Shown here piece by piece: positions 5,062 to 5,130 of a stretch of 5,130 nucleotides of DNA. A program made the position numbers and the translations under genes. The notes beneath the pieces are model-generated. The model did no database searches. It had not been told where the DNA came from and saw nothing but the letters and a program-made list of their open reading frames with translations. Source of the DNA: Candidatus Methanoplasma sp. Lineage in GTDB: Archaea > Thermoplasmatota > Thermoplasmata > Methanomassiliicoccales > Methanomethylophilaceae. Every line of letters begins with the position of its first letter. Position 1 is the stretch's first letter. Location of the stretch: contig JAISPV010000002.1 of the NCBI GenBank assembly GCA_031274665.1, positions 1 to 5,130 on the forward strand, read 5' to 3'.

Positions 5062-5096
5062 TGTCTCTATCTCGGAGGTAAAGACAATGAATTGAA

Positions 5097-5103
5097 TATT
5101 TAT
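5097..5103 (-). promoter_or_regulatory. TATA box of rpiA
   Basis: The - strand reads ATAAATA, preceded by the purine-rich GGAAAGAAG that may serve as BRE. Its centre is near 5100, which predicts a start near 5073-5075 and a leader of about 12-14 bases before the ATG at 5061. Confidence 0.5.
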
Positions 5104-5130
5104 CTTCTTTCCCGCGAATGCCGTTGAATA

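Noticed and set aside
5074..5094. Good + strand Shine-Dalgarno (GGAGGT) followed by ATG at 5086
   Set aside because: The frame reads ATG AAT TGA and stops after two codons, so the match is by chance.
4624..5127. 167-codon + strand open frame opposite rpiA
   Set aside because: It lies antisense to every conserved rpiA motif and has no promoter or ribosome site of its own.
1..5130. CRISPR array, insertion sequence, integrase or attachment site
   Set aside because: No regularly spaced long repeats, transposase-like protein or duplicated tRNA end were found; the tRNA-Tyr 3' end is not repeated elsewhere in the window.

Overview
The window is archaeal chromosomal DNA. The evidence is an uninterrupted set of archaeal/eukaryotic-type information genes (L44e, S27e, aIF2-alpha, Nop10), a PAC2-family proteasome-assembly-chaperone relative, a tRNA-Tyr with C1-G72 and an intron in the anticodon loop, archaeal TATA boxes about 25 bases before expected transcript starts, and T-tract terminators. 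Gene order and moderate GC content would fit Thermoplasmata, for example Methanomassiliicoccales. That placement is inference; only Archaea is secure.

Left part (1-1754). A partial ABC-2 type membrane permease runs on the + strand and enters from outside the window. It meets a LacA/Maa-like hexapeptide acetyltransferase on the - strand, with the two stop codons back to back. Beyond a 125-base spacer, which holds a T-tract terminator and the acetyltransferase promoter, is a small - strand gene for a one-pass membrane-anchored protein of unknown function.

Middle (1755-2140). An intergenic region holds a very AT-rich block with four phased AGTATA copies and a perfect GC-rich palindrome. It is followed by an intron-containing tRNA-Tyr(GUA) with its own TATA box and an apparently encoded CCA end.

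Right part (2141-5061), all on the - strand. This is the conserved archaeal cluster L44e - S27e - aIF2-alpha - Nop10 - PAC2 protein, transcribed in that order from a promoter near 4331. Its genes overlap or nearly touch (4 nt gap, 1 nt overlap, 1 nt gap, 23 nt overlap), so translational coupling is likely. It joins two ribosomal proteins, the tRNA-delivery initiation factor alpha subunit and an H/ACA RNP protein with a protein of proteasome-chaperone ancestry. Upstream is ribose-5-phosphate isomerase A (rpiA), which probably has its own promoter.

I found no convincing new multi-gene system. The points most worth a second look are the odd tRNA-Tyr intron, the AT-rich phased-repeat block with the GC hairpin beside it, and the orphan membrane protein.
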